Shown here one piece after another: positions 50,430 to 58,993 of a DNA stretch of 64,000 nucleotides (its first letter is position 1; each line of letters starts with the position of its first letter). The notes below the pieces were generated by a model. It did no database searches. It was given only the letters and a program-made list of their open reading frames with translations, and was not told the DNA's origin. The position numbers were made by a program, and so were the translations under genes. The stretch is from JBLNDJ01 sp050261515 (lineage in GTDB: Bacteria > Acidobacteriota > Terriglobia > Bryobacterales > Bryobacteraceae), in contig JBLNDJ010000060.1 of assembly GCA_050261515.1 (NCBI GenBank), forward strand, positions 186,001-250,000. The letters are read 5' to 3'.

Positions 50430-51388
50430 TGAAGCCGAAAGTCGCTCTCTACTGGTGCGCGGCCTGCGGCGGCTGCGAAGAAGCGGTCGTCGATCTGGCC
50501 GAATCCATTCTCGACGTGACGGCCGCGATCGACATCGTCCTCTGGCCCGTCGCGCTCGATTTCAAGAAGGCCGACATCGAAGCCATGCCGGACCGCTCCA
50601 TCGCCGCGGCCTTCATCAACGGCGCCATCCGCAACTCCGAGCAGGAAGAATGGGCGAAGCTCCTGCGCGAAAAATCGCAGGTACTGATCGCATTCGGCTC
50701 CTGCGCGCAGCTCGGCGGCATCCCCGGTCTTGCGAACCAGTCGAACCGCGAACTCATCTTCAACGCGGTCTACCGCGAAACCCCCAGCATGCAGAACGAC
50801 AAGGGCGTGTTCCCCGAGCCGCAATCCAATTCGAACGGCCACAGGCTCACGCTTCCCGTGTTCTGGGACACGGTCCGCGCGCTCGATCAGGTCGTTGACG
50901 TCGATTATTACGTGCCAGGCTGCCCGCCCACCGCGAAGCTGCTTTCCGACACCGTCAACGCGCTGCTCGCGGGCAAGCTGCCGCCCAAGGGTTCCGTCAT
51001 CGCGCCCGACCACGCGCTCTGCGTCGATTGCCCGCGCAAAGACACGAAGCCCGAGAAGCTCGAGATCAAGCGATTCCACCGCCCGTGGGAGATCCAGATC
51101 GACCACGAAAAATGCCTGCTCGCGCAGGGACTGCTCTGCCTCGGCGCGGCGACGCGCTCGGGCTGCGAGGCGCGCTGCATCGAAGGCAACATGCCCTGCA
51201 CCGGCTGCTTCGGCCCCACGAGCCGCGTCCGCGATTATGGCGCGAAGGCGCTCTCGGGCATCGCGTCGCTCGCGGCGAGCAATGACGAAGCCGAGATCGA
51301 GACGATCCTGGCGGCCATCCCCGATCCGGTCGGCACGTTCTATCGCTACAGCCTGCCGGCTTCGATGTTGCAGAGGAGGAAGATGTGA
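50429..51388 (+). CDS. mvhG: [NiFe] hydrogenase small subunit, group 3c-like
   Basis: MvhG carries the iron-sulfur chain of the hydrogenase. In 319 residues the proximal-cluster ligands appear as WCAACGGCEE (Cys10, 13, 16), GSCAQLGGIPG and VPGCPPTAK; further clusters are bound in CLGAATRSGCEARCIEGN and PCTGCFGPT. No Tat signal is present, as expected for a cytoplasmic group 3 enzyme. It is coupled to mvhD (TGATG) and to mvhA (GTGA). Confidence 0.92.
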   Translation: MKPKVALYWCAACGGCEEAVVDLAESILDVTAAIDIVLWPVALDFKKADIEAMPDRSIAAAFINGAIRNSEQEEWAKLLREKSQVLIAFGSCAQLGGIPGLANQSNRELIFNAVYRETPSMQNDKGVFPEPQSNSNGHRLTLPVFWDTVRALDQVVDVDYYVPGCPPTAKLLSDTVNALLAGKLPPKGSVIAPDHALCVDCPRKDTKPEKLEIKRFHRPWEIQIDHEKCLLAQGLLCLGAATRSGCEARCIEGNMPCTGCFGPTSRVRDYGAKALSGIASLAASNDEAEIETILAAIPDPVGTFYRYSLPASMLQRRKM

Positions 51389-52866
51389 GGAAGATCACGA
51401 TCGATCCAGTGACGCGCCTGGAGGGCCACGGCAAAATCGAGATATTTCTCGACGCCCAGGGCGCGGTGGAGCGCGCGTACTTCCAGGTGCCCGAGCTGCG
51501 CGGCTTCGAGAAATTCGCGCAGGGGCGGCCGGTTGAGGACATGCCGCAGATCACCTCGCGCATTTGCGGCGTCTGCCCGACCGCGCACCACATGGCCGCC
51601 ACCAAGGCCGTCGATGCGGTCTACCAGGTGACGCCCTCGCCCGCGGGCCGCAAGATCCGCGAGCTGATCTACTCCGCGTTCATAGCCGAGGACCACGCGC
51701 TGCACTTCTATTTCCTCGGCGGACCGGATTTCGTCGTCGGCCCGCAAGCGCCCGCGGCCGAGCGCAACGTGCTCGGCGTGGTGGCGAAAGTCGGGCTCGA
51801 AGCCGGCAAGACGGTCATCTCGATGCGCCGCAAGCTGCGCGCTCTGATAGGCCTCGCGGGCGGCAAGCCCGTGCATCCTGTGTTCGGCCTGCCGGGCGGC
51901 GTGGCCAAGCGCCTCACCGAAGACGACCGCAAGCAGTTCCAGTCCGTCGCCGCCGAGGCGGTGGAGTTCGCCAAGTTCACGCTCGGCGTGTTCGAGAAAA
52001 TCGTGCTCGGCAATTCCGAGTACGTGGACCTCATCACGTCCGATGCGTTCACCCACCGCACCTACTACATGGGGCTGGTGGACGAGAGCAACCGTGTGAG
52101 CTTCTACGACGGCCAGCTGCGCGTCGTGAACCCCGACGGCAAGGAGTACGCGAAGTTCCCCACCTCGCAGTATCTCGACTATGTGTCCGAGCACGTGGAG
52201 CCGTGGAGCTACATGAAGTTCACGTTCCTCAAGCCGCTCGGCTGGCAGGGCCTCAACGACGGCATGGAGAGCGGGATCTATTCCGTGGCGCCGCTCGCGC
52301 GCCTGAACGTCGCCGGCGGCTTTGCGACGCCGCTCGCGCAGGCGGCCTACGAGCAGTACATCGCCAAGCTCGGCAAGCCCGTGCACCACACCCTCGCGAA
52401 CCACTGGGCGCGCGTGATCGAGTTGCTCTACGCGGCCGAGCGCATGCAGCAGCTCGCCGACGATCCCGAGATCACCGACCCGAACATCCGCACCATCCCG
52501 GCCGCCACGCCGCGCGAAGGCGTGGGGATCGTGGAAGCGCCGCGCGGCACGCTGGTGCATCACTACGTGACCGACGAGAAGGGCCTGGTCACCAAGGCGA
52601 ACCTCATCGTCGCCACGCAGAACAACGCCGCCCGCATCGCGATGAGCGTCGATAAGGCCGCGCGCAATCTCGTATCCGGCAAAGATATCTCCGAAGGCCT
52701 GCTGAACATGGTGGAGATGGCGTTCCGCGCCTACGATCCCTGCCTCGGCTGCGCGACGCATTCGCTGCCGGGGTCTATGCCGCTCTACGTCCGCGTGCTC
52801 GATTGCTCGGGTGAACTCGTAAGCACACTCCGGCGCGATGCGGACGGCGCGGTCACGAGGAGCTGA
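51385..52866 (+). CDS. mvhA: [NiFe] hydrogenase large subunit, group 3c-like
   Basis: MvhA holds the NiFe(CN)2CO site that splits H2. The 493-residue precursor has both cysteine pairs: L1 RICGVCPTAHH (about 59-69) and L2 DPCLGCATH (451-459). It then continues for 34 residues after His459 (SLPGSMPLYV and on), the peptide removed by the maturation protease once nickel is inserted. The protease gene lies three bases downstream. The GTG at 51385 overlaps the mvhG stop and gives MRKITIDPVTRLEGHGKIEI, the standard N-terminus. Group 3c is inferred from operon content and wording of L2. Confidence 0.93.
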   Translation: MRKITIDPVTRLEGHGKIEIFLDAQGAVERAYFQVPELRGFEKFAQGRPVEDMPQITSRICGVCPTAHHMAATKAVDAVYQVTPSPAGRKIRELIYSAFIAEDHALHFYFLGGPDFVVGPQAPAAERNVLGVVAKVGLEAGKTVISMRRKLRALIGLAGGKPVHPVFGLPGGVAKRLTEDDRKQFQSVAAEAVEFAKFTLGVFEKIVLGNSEYVDLITSDAFTHRTYYMGLVDESNRVSFYDGQLRVVNPDGKEYAKFPTSQYLDYVSEHVEPWSYMKFTFLKPLGWQGLNDGMESGIYSVAPLARLNVAGGFATPLAQAAYEQYIAKLGKPVHHTLANHWARVIELLYAAERMQQLADDPEITDPNIRTIPAATPREGVGIVEAPRGTLVHHYVTDEKGLVTKANLIVATQNNAARIAMSVDKAARNLVSGKDISEGLLNMVEMAFRAYDPCLGCATHSLPGSMPLYVRVLDCSGELVSTLRRDADGAVTRS

Positions 52867-52869
52867 AAG

Positions 52870-53328
52870 ATGGCCCCCACCCGCCTGCTGGGGCTCGGCA
52901 ACGAAATCCTGGGCGACGACGCCTTCGGCATCCTCGTCGCGCGGGAAGCGGGCGCGCTTGTTTCTCCCGATGAGATGGAGGTCGCGACGAGTTCCGAAAG
53001 CGGCCTCCACCTGCTCGATCACATCCTCGATTGCCGCCGCCTGATTATCGTCGATACCATCCAAACCGGCCGCGGCGCCCCCGGCTCCATTTACCGGCTG
53101 CGCGAAGAAGACCTTCCCGCCGCCCGCGCGGATTGCCCGCACGGAGTCGGGCTGTTCGACGCTCTCGCGCTCGCCCGCAAGCTCGATCTTCCCACGCCCG
53201 ACGAAGTCGAGATCATCGCCGTCGAAGCCGCCGATTGCCACACCATTGGAGGCGCGATGCATCCCGCGGTCAGGGCAGCCATCCCGAAGGTCTTGAAACT
53301 GCTATTCACCGCAGAAATACTGGGCTAG
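52870..53328 (+). CDS. hydrogenase maturation endopeptidase (HycI/HybD family)
   Basis: This 152-residue protease cleaves the C-terminal peptide from the hydrogenase large subunit after nickel insertion. By comparison with HybD the nickel-sensing ligands are Asp17 (GNEILGDDAFG), Asp62 (LIIVDTIQTG) and His91 (CPHGVGLFD). It is the last gene of the Hdr-Mvh operon, three bases after mvhA. The hyp genes that build the active site are not in the window. A stop at 53328 is followed by a short spacer. Confidence 0.9.
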   Translation: MAPTRLLGLGNEILGDDAFGILVAREAGALVSPDEMEVATSSESGLHLLDHILDCRRLIIVDTIQTGRGAPGSIYRLREEDLPAARADCPHGVGLFDALALARKLDLPTPDEVEIIAVEAADCHTIGGAMHPAVRAAIPKVLKLLFTAEILG

Positions 53329-53350
53329 CAAGGAATAAAGCAGCGGGCAT

Positions 53351-53356
53351 TACAAT
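53351..53356 (+). promoter_or_regulatory. -10 hexamer before the SRPBCC gene
   Basis: TACAAT at 53351-53356 in the 94-bp spacer after the protease gene would start an mRNA about 60 nt before the ATG at 53423; GGGAGG lies just before that start. No -35 match is seen. Confidence 0.35.
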
Positions 53357-53422
53357 AGGAGTAGTTCAGAGGGGGTTGGGGAACCCCGCCAAATCAGCCA
53401 CGTTTTTCCTGGGAGGTCTTCC

Positions 53423-54256
53423 ATGGAAGTGGAAAAGCAACGCAATCAGATTGGCGGAGCTACGCGCTGGCTCTCGCTTGTTGGCGGTAGCGCGGCAGTG
53501 TGGTACGGGCTGCGGCGCAAGTCGCTCTTTGGGTCCGCGGTCGCGCTCGCCGGGACGAACTACGTGGTCCGCGGGATCAGCGGTCAGGGCGATCTCCTCG
53601 AGTATTTGGGCCTGACGGGGCGTCGCGGTGCCGTACCTTACGGACAAGGCATCAAAATCCGGCGCTCGGCAACAGTCAACAAACCGCGGGAAGAGCTCTA
53701 CAGGTTCTGGAAGGACTTCGAGAATTTCCCGCGCTTTATGAAACACGTCGAATCCGTGCGTGTGATCGATGACAGACGTTCCCATTGGGTAGTGAAAGGG
53801 CCGGCGGGCCAAACTGTGGAGTGGGATGCCGAGATCGTAGCGAATCGGGAAAACGAGATGATCGGCTGGCGTTCTACGGGAGGCACGGTCGATCATGCAG
53901 GCTCTGTGCGGTTTGAACCGGCGCCGGGAGGCCGGGGCACCGTAGTCCGCGTTCAACTGCAGTACAAGCCACCCGCGGGAAGGATCGGCGCGAGCATCGC
54001 CCGGCTGTTGGGCAAAGCGCCCGATCAACAGATTGCAGAAGATCTGCATCGGTTCAAGCAGTTGGTGGAAACCGGTGAAATCCTGACGACCGACGGACAG
54101 CCTTCGGGCCGGGCGGGCGAACCACTCCGGCTCCGTTTTGAAGAGGCGCCGCAGCGCGAGGCGACAGCCCGGCGAGGGCCTGTCGAAATCGCATCGGAGG
54201 AATCGTTTCCCGCGAGCGACGCGCCGTCGTGGACTGCCGGCGGAGGGAGGGCGTAA
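53423..54256 (+). CDS. SRPBCC (polyketide cyclase/START-like) family protein
   Basis: The 277-residue product has a hydrophobic N-terminal part (about 14-60, WLSLVGGSAAVWYGLRRKSL and following) and an SRPBCC helix-grip domain at about 78-220, recognised by IRRSATVNKPREELYRFWKD, FENFPRFMKHVESVRVIDD and ENEMIGWRSTGGTVDHAGSV. Such domains bind hydrophobic ligands; many are found in stress clusters with membrane anchors. The C-terminal tail ends in EIASEESFPASDAPSWT, a motif often seen on small proteins of such clusters. GGGAGG precedes the start. It is followed after 3 bp by the alcohol dehydrogenase. Confidence 0.8.
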   Translation: MEVEKQRNQIGGATRWLSLVGGSAAVWYGLRRKSLFGSAVALAGTNYVVRGISGQGDLLEYLGLTGRRGAVPYGQGIKIRRSATVNKPREELYRFWKDFENFPRFMKHVESVRVIDDRRSHWVVKGPAGQTVEWDAEIVANRENEMIGWRSTGGTVDHAGSVRFEPAPGGRGTVVRVQLQYKPPAGRIGASIARLLGKAPDQQIAEDLHRFKQLVETGEILTTDGQPSGRAGEPLRLRFEEAPQREATARRGPVEIASEESFPASDAPSWTAGGGRA

Positions 54257-54259
54257 ATC

Positions 54260-55495
54260 ATGAAAGCCGTTTGCTGGAACGGAAAAGAAGACGTGCGAGT
54301 TGAAACCGTGTCGGATCCTGAGTTGCTGAGCCCGCACGACGCGATTATCCGAACAACTCTCACCGCGATCTGCGGATCGGACCTCCATCTGTATGACGGC
54401 TACATCCCGACTATGGAGCAGGGGGACATTCTCGGTCACGAGTTCATGGGGGAAGTCGTCGAGACCGGACGCGAAGTGAAGAAGCTGAAAAAGGGCGACC
54501 GGGTGGTGGTTCCGTTCACGATCTGCTGCGGGAAGTGCTTCTTCTGCACGCAGCAGCTTTGGTCTCTTTGCAACAACTCGAACCCGAACGCCTGGATGCT
54601 CGAGAAGCTGCATGGATTTTCGGGCGCCGGCCTGTTCGGTTACTCGCATCTTTATGGCGGATTCGCGGGCGGGCAGGCCCAGTACGTGCGCGTGCCGTTT
54701 GCCGATGTCGGGCCGCTCAAGGTCTCCAACGGCGCTGCGCGTCTGAGCGATGAACAAGTGCTGTTCCTGTCGGATATTTTTCCGACTGGGTACATGGCCG
54801 CGGAGAACTGCAACATCAAGGGCGGCGATACCGTCGCGGTCTGGGGATGCGGGCCCGTGGGACAGTTCGCAATGGCGAGCGCACGTATGCTCGGCGCGGA
54901 GCGAATCATCGCGATCGATCGCTTCGAGAAGCGCCTGCAAATGGCCCGGGAACGCAACGGTGCGATCACGATCGATTACGAGAAGTCCGGCGACGTGGTC
55001 GGGGAGTTGAAGGAACAAACCGGCGGAATGGGACCGGACGCCTGCATCGACGCAGTCGGAATGGAGGCGCATGAGGCATCAGCCGCCGGCATGTACGACC
55101 GCGCCAAACAGGCGGTCCGGCTATCGATGGACCGTCCGACGGTCCTCAGGCAGGTGATTCAGGCGTGCCGGCCCGGTGGCACTGTTTCCGTCCCTGGAGT
55201 CTATGCGGGATTCATAGACAAGATGCCGTTCGGCGCTGCCTTCGGCAAGGGTCTGACGCTCAAGATGGGTCAGACGCACACGCCCCGGTACATGCGTCCC
55301 TTGCTGGAACGCATCGAGCGCGGCGAGATCGATCCGACCTTCGTGATCACACACCGCCTGAATCTCGATGATGCTCCGTACGCATACGAAATCTTCCGCA
55401 ACAAGGAAGACGATTGCGTCAAAGTCGTGCTCGATCCGCAGAATCGCGGGCAAGTGGTGGGGAACGATGCCGGAAGAACGCAAGCCAGACAATGA
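54260..55495 (+). CDS. zinc-dependent alcohol dehydrogenase (formaldehyde dehydrogenase-like)
   Basis: This 411-residue enzyme is a medium-chain zinc dehydrogenase. The catalytic zinc ligands are in AICGSDLHLYDG and ILGHEFMGEVV; the structural-zinc cysteines in CCGKCFFCTQQLWSLC. The NAD-binding fold is TVAVWGCGPVGQFAMASARM. The long insert after the structural zinc and overall length place it near glutathione-dependent or -independent formaldehyde dehydrogenases and threonine dehydrogenase-like enzymes. Its substrate is not fixed by sequence. It sits in a probable operon with the SRPBCC protein, a 48-residue protein and an SDR, a set that suggests response to reactive aldehydes or solvent stress. 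Confidence 0.87.
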   Translation: MKAVCWNGKEDVRVETVSDPELLSPHDAIIRTTLTAICGSDLHLYDGYIPTMEQGDILGHEFMGEVVETGREVKKLKKGDRVVVPFTICCGKCFFCTQQLWSLCNNSNPNAWMLEKLHGFSGAGLFGYSHLYGGFAGGQAQYVRVPFADVGPLKVSNGAARLSDEQVLFLSDIFPTGYMAAENCNIKGGDTVAVWGCGPVGQFAMASARMLGAERIIAIDRFEKRLQMARERNGAITIDYEKSGDVVGELKEQTGGMGPDACIDAVGMEAHEASAAGMYDRAKQAVRLSMDRPTVLRQVIQACRPGGTVSVPGVYAGFIDKMPFGAAFGKGLTLKMGQTHTPRYMRPLLERIERGEIDPTFVITHRLNLDDAPYAYEIFRNKEDDCVKVVLDPQNRGQVVGNDAGRTQARQ

Positions 55496-55613
55496 GAAAG
55501 CCGATCCGCAGCGGGACAAGACGGACCGTCTCGCGCCGGCGCTTGACCCTGTCGAAGGCGGCGAGGAAACCATCGACGAAGACCTGAGGAATCAGGAGCA
55601 GAAGCGCCGCTGA
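55467..55613 (+). CDS. 48-residue hydrophilic protein (unrecognised)
   Basis: The small frame encodes a highly charged, probably disordered peptide (EERKPDNEKADPQRDK, LDPVEGGEETIDEDLRNQEQ). GGGGAA lies about five bases before the ATG at 55467. It overlaps the end of the alcohol dehydrogenase gene by 29 bp and precedes the SDR gene by 33 bp. I do not recognise it; similar short acidic/basic proteins occur near stress genes, so it may be real. Confidence is limited by its length. Confidence 0.45.
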   Translation: MPEERKPDNEKADPQRDKTDRLAPALDPVEGGEETIDEDLRNQEQKRR

Positions 55614-55646
55614 GGCGCTGGTCAAACAAAGGAGACCGAACCGGCA

Positions 55647-56711
55647 ATGAGGCGGATTGAGAATAATCGAAAACGCAACGCGATGCTGGTGGGCGGCGGC
55701 ATCGCTCTGGGACTCGCCGGCGCACGGGCGCTGATGAGGCGCCGGCAGTCCGATCTTACCGGCCAGGTTGCGGTCATCACCGGCAGCTCTCGCGGGCTTG
55801 GGTTTGTGCTGGCGCGCGAGTTTGCGCGCGAGGGCTGCCGGATCGTTCTTTGTGCGCGGGATCGGGCGGAGCTGGACAGGGCTTCCAGCCACATCCAGGA
55901 AGAGACACGCGCGGAGGTTCTCGCAGTCACGTGCGATGTTACCGATCGGGACCAGGTGGACGACCTCATCCGCCAGACTAAAGACCGCTTTGGACGCATC
56001 GACATTCTGGTCAACAATGCCGGGCGCATCGAGGTGGGGCCCCTCCAAAGCATGACTGTCGAGGATTTTGAAAGAGCGCTCAAGGTGATGTTCTGGGGCG
56101 TGCTGTATCCGACCCTCTCGGTTTTGCCCGACATGCTTGCCCGCCGCAGCGGGCGTATCGTCAACATCACTTCGATCGGGGGAAAGGTCAGTATGCCGCA
56201 TCTCATTCCCTACGGGTGCGCCAAGTTCGCAGCCATCGGCCTTTCGGAGGGGCTGCGGGCAGAGCTGAAGAAGGAAGGCATACGGGTAACCACGATCGTG
56301 CCCGGGCTTATGCGGACGGGCTCGTTTTTGAACGCGTCCTTTAAAGGACACCAGGAGCGCGAATACCAATGGTTCAGCCTGGGCGCGGCAATGCCGGGTG
56401 TTTCGATGAGCGCCGAGCGGGCCGCGCGGCAGATCGTCGCCGCGACCAAGCGAGGCTCGGCCGAACGGATCCTGTCGCTTCCGGCGGTGCTGCTCGCACG
56501 GTTCCACGGCATGTTCCCAGGGCTGACAGCGGACCTGCTCTCGTTCGCCAATCGCCTGGTATTGCCGCGGTCAGCAGGCGGCGAGAAGGAGACCCGGCGC
56601 GGTATGGAGGTGCATGAGCGTGCCCGTTCCCGAGTCCATTCGGCCCTCACCGGAATGGGTTTTTCCGCGGCGGAGCGCTTTCACCAGTACCCCGGGCCGG
56701 CGCAGGGATAG
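55647..56711 (+). CDS. short-chain dehydrogenase/reductase
   Basis: The 354-residue protein is a classical SDR with a hydrophobic N-terminal anchor (about 13-30, MLVGGGIALGLAGARALM). The NAD(P) site is VAVITGSSRGLGFVLAREF (about 41-59); the Asp after strand 3 is in CDVTDRDQ, NNAG follows, and the active site has ITSIGG and YGCAKFAAIGL with the catalytic Tyr and Lys. The length exceeds the usual ~250 because of the anchor and a C-terminal tail. It closes the SRPBCC-ADH operon and converges on alr. Substrate is unknown. Confidence 0.88.
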   Translation: MRRIENNRKRNAMLVGGGIALGLAGARALMRRRQSDLTGQVAVITGSSRGLGFVLAREFAREGCRIVLCARDRAELDRASSHIQEETRAEVLAVTCDVTDRDQVDDLIRQTKDRFGRIDILVNNAGRIEVGPLQSMTVEDFERALKVMFWGVLYPTLSVLPDMLARRSGRIVNITSIGGKVSMPHLIPYGCAKFAAIGLSEGLRAELKKEGIRVTTIVPGLMRTGSFLNASFKGHQEREYQWFSLGAAMPGVSMSAERAARQIVAATKRGSAERILSLPAVLLARFHGMFPGLTADLLSFANRLVLPRSAGGEKETRRGMEVHERARSRVHSALTGMGFSAAERFHQYPGPAQG

Positions 56712-56747
56712 ACCGGACTCCGAGGACCTGGGGAGCTTGAGGCTCGA

Positions 56748-57878
56748 TTACACGTACACGCGCTTAACCCGCGCGCGGATGCCGCAGAGGATGTCGTAAG
56801 AAATCGTCCCGGCCGTGCGCGCCATCAGTTGCGCGTTGATCGCGACGCCGCCTTCGGCGCCGAGCAGCGTGACCGCATCGCCGGGCCGTATTGACGGGAC
56901 ATCGGTGACGTCGATCGTCGTCAGGTCCATCGAGACCGCGCCGAGAATCGGGACGAGCCTTCCCGCCGCGATCGCGTGGCCGCGGTTCCCCAGGCGATGC
57001 GAGAGGCCGTCGGCGTAGCCCACGGCGAGCACCGCGATGCGCGTAGGGCGCGGCGCGCGGAACATTCCTCCGTAGCCGATGAGCGAGCCTTCGGGAACGT
57101 CCTTGGTCTCGAGCACCGCGGCCTTCCACTCGAGCGCCGGCTTCACATCGAGCAGGCGCGGGGGCGCGGGGCCGCGCGCGGGAGAGACGTAGCCGTAGAG
57201 CGCATGTCCCGGCCGCACCATGTTGTGCCATGCATTGCGCCGGCCGTAAGCGACCGCGTTCGTGCTCGCCATGTGCCGGTACGCCGGCACGATGCCCTCC
57301 AGGCACAACGCGCGCGTGAGTTCTTCAAACGCGGCGGCCTGCTCGTCCGAGTACGTCTTCGTGTAATCGGCCGCGGAGGCGAAGTGCGACATCAGGCCTT
57401 CGAGCTCCACGTGCGCCGTGCCGCGTACGGTCTCGGCGATCGCGGCTGCGCCCTCGAGCGTGCCGAGCCGGCCCATGCCGGTATCGATCTTCAAGTGGTA
57501 TCGCAGCCGCGCGCCGCGCGCCGCGGCGAACTCATCGAGGGCGCGCACATCTTCGAGAGAGTGGGCCGCCGGAGTGAGATTGTACTCGGCGAGCGCGGGC
57601 CGCGTGTAGGGCAGCGAATCCGCCATCACGAGGATGCGCGGCGCGGTAATGCCCGCCTCGCGAAGGGCCACGCCTTCGTCCACCGAACTGACCGCGAGCC
57701 AGCGCGCGCCCCCGGCCGCGAGCGTGCGAGAGACTTCAATCGCGCCGTGCCCGTAGGCATCCGCCTTGACCACCGCAGCCGTCTCGACCGCCGGCCCCAC
57801 CAGGGCTTGCACGGCGCGGAAATTCTCCGTGATCCGTGCGGTCGAGATCTCCACCCAGGAACGGTATTTCAATGCCAT
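56748..57878 (-). CDS. alr: alanine racemase
   Basis: Alr interconverts L- and D-alanine with PLP and supplies D-Ala for peptidoglycan. The 376-residue protein has the PLP lysine Lys38 in VVKADAYGHGA, the phosphate-binding region HMASTNAVAYG, and the second-subunit catalytic Tyr in LIGYGGMFRA; VGYADGLSHRLGNRG is the conserved C-terminal beta domain. Length is normal. It lies 5 bp after the end of the DUF1972 glycosyltransferase gene, so it is last in the glycosyltransferase operon. Confidence 0.94.
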   Translation of the reverse strand: MALKYRSWVEISTARITENFRAVQALVGPAVETAAVVKADAYGHGAIEVSRTLAAGGARWLAVSSVDEGVALREAGITAPRILVMADSLPYTRPALAEYNLTPAAHSLEDVRALDEFAAARGARLRYHLKIDTGMGRLGTLEGAAAIAETVRGTAHVELEGLMSHFASAADYTKTYSDEQAAAFEELTRALCLEGIVPAYRHMASTNAVAYGRRNAWHNMVRPGHALYGYVSPARGPAPPRLLDVKPALEWKAAVLETKDVPEGSLIGYGGMFRAPRPTRIAVLAVGYADGLSHRLGNRGHAIAAGRLVPILGAVSMDLTTIDVTDVPSIRPGDAVTLLGAEGGVAINAQLMARTAGTISYDILCGIRARVKRVYV

Positions 57879-57883
57879 AGAAA

Positions 57884-58972
57884 CTACTGGCGCCTGCGCG
57901 CCAGGCCAAGCAACAGTTTCTCATACGCCGCCGTGACGGCATCCCAACTATATCGTTCCGCGACCCGCGCGGCCGCCTTGCGCCGCCACTCGCCGCGCTC
58001 GCGCTCGGGCATCTCGAGCACGCGGTTCAGCGTTTCGACGAGCGTCCCCGGCTCAAACGGGATTCCCGCGCCGCCTGCGACCTCGGCATTTTCCGGCGTA
58101 TTCAGAAACAGCACCAGCGCGCCGCGCCCCATCGCCTCGATGAGCGCGGGATGCGTGCCGCCGACCTCGGTCGCGTGTATGTAGGCGAAGCAGTGCGATT
58201 GCAGTTCGTGATAGCCCGGGCCGTAGATCGCGCCCGGCATGACGATGCGCGCGTCGCTCGTCCGGCGCACGCGCTCGATGTAGGCAGGCGCGTACGGCGC
58301 GTCGCCGATGAGCGCAAGCTTCAGGTCCGTCGCGACGCGCTCGAAGGCCTCGCGCACCAGCAGCGCGTTGTTCTCGGGCTCCATGCGGCTGACGTAGAGG
58401 AAATAGCGGCCGGGCTCGAGAGCGAGCTGCGCGAGCGTTTCCCTTCCCTCCACGCGCCCCGTCTCAGCGCCGTACGGAATGAAGTGCGTCGCCTTCGCGT
58501 AGCGCTTCCGGTAATACTCCGCGATTTGTGCGGCATCGCTCACGGTCGCCGAGGGGCAAAACGTCGCGAGGCGCTCCGACACCAGGTGCCACGCGCGCGC
58601 GAGCCGGTTCCACTTCTTGCGCTTGCGTTCCAGGCCATCGACGTTCAACGCAACCGGGATGCCCGTTGCGCGCGGCATCCACGTAAAGATCGCGTTCGCG
58701 GCGTTGCAGTAGAGCGCGGCGTCCGCGCGGTGCACAAGCAGGTCGAGGGTCGAAAGAAACGTGTGGACGATCGTTTCGAGGTACTTATGCCGGATCGTGG
58801 GAAGATAACGCAGCGCGACGCCGCGGTACGCGCGCCCATCGCCGCGCTGTCGCGTGTAGACGGTGACTTCGTGCCCGCGCGCCACGAGCCGCGTCGAAAG
58901 CTCTTCGGCGAACGTTTCGAACCCGCCGTAGCGCGCCGGAATCCCGCGCGTCCCGGCGATCGCGATTTTCAT
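57884..58972 (-). CDS. GT4 glycosyltransferase with DUF1972 N-terminal domain
   Basis: The 362-residue product begins with the DUF1972 signature MKIAIAGTRGIPARYGGFET, found in rhamnosyl- and other deoxyhexosyl-transferases of exopolysaccharide and O-antigen clusters. The C-terminal GT4 domain has FLYVSRMEPENNALLVREAF and HATEVGGTHPALIEAMGRGA with the E-x7-E region. It is fourth in a minus-strand operon of three GT2 enzymes, this gene and alr. Acceptor and sugar are not decided; rhamnose is a guess from family trend. Confidence 0.9.
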   Translation of the reverse strand: MKIAIAGTRGIPARYGGFETFAEELSTRLVARGHEVTVYTRQRGDGRAYRGVALRYLPTIRHKYLETIVHTFLSTLDLLVHRADAALYCNAANAIFTWMPRATGIPVALNVDGLERKRKKWNRLARAWHLVSERLATFCPSATVSDAAQIAEYYRKRYAKATHFIPYGAETGRVEGRETLAQLALEPGRYFLYVSRMEPENNALLVREAFERVATDLKLALIGDAPYAPAYIERVRRTSDARIVMPGAIYGPGYHELQSHCFAYIHATEVGGTHPALIEAMGRGALVLFLNTPENAEVAGGAGIPFEPGTLVETLNRVLEMPERERGEWRRKAAARVAERYSWDAVTAAYEKLLLGLARRRQ

Positions 58973-58993
58973 GCGGCGCCCCGGTGGCGCACC

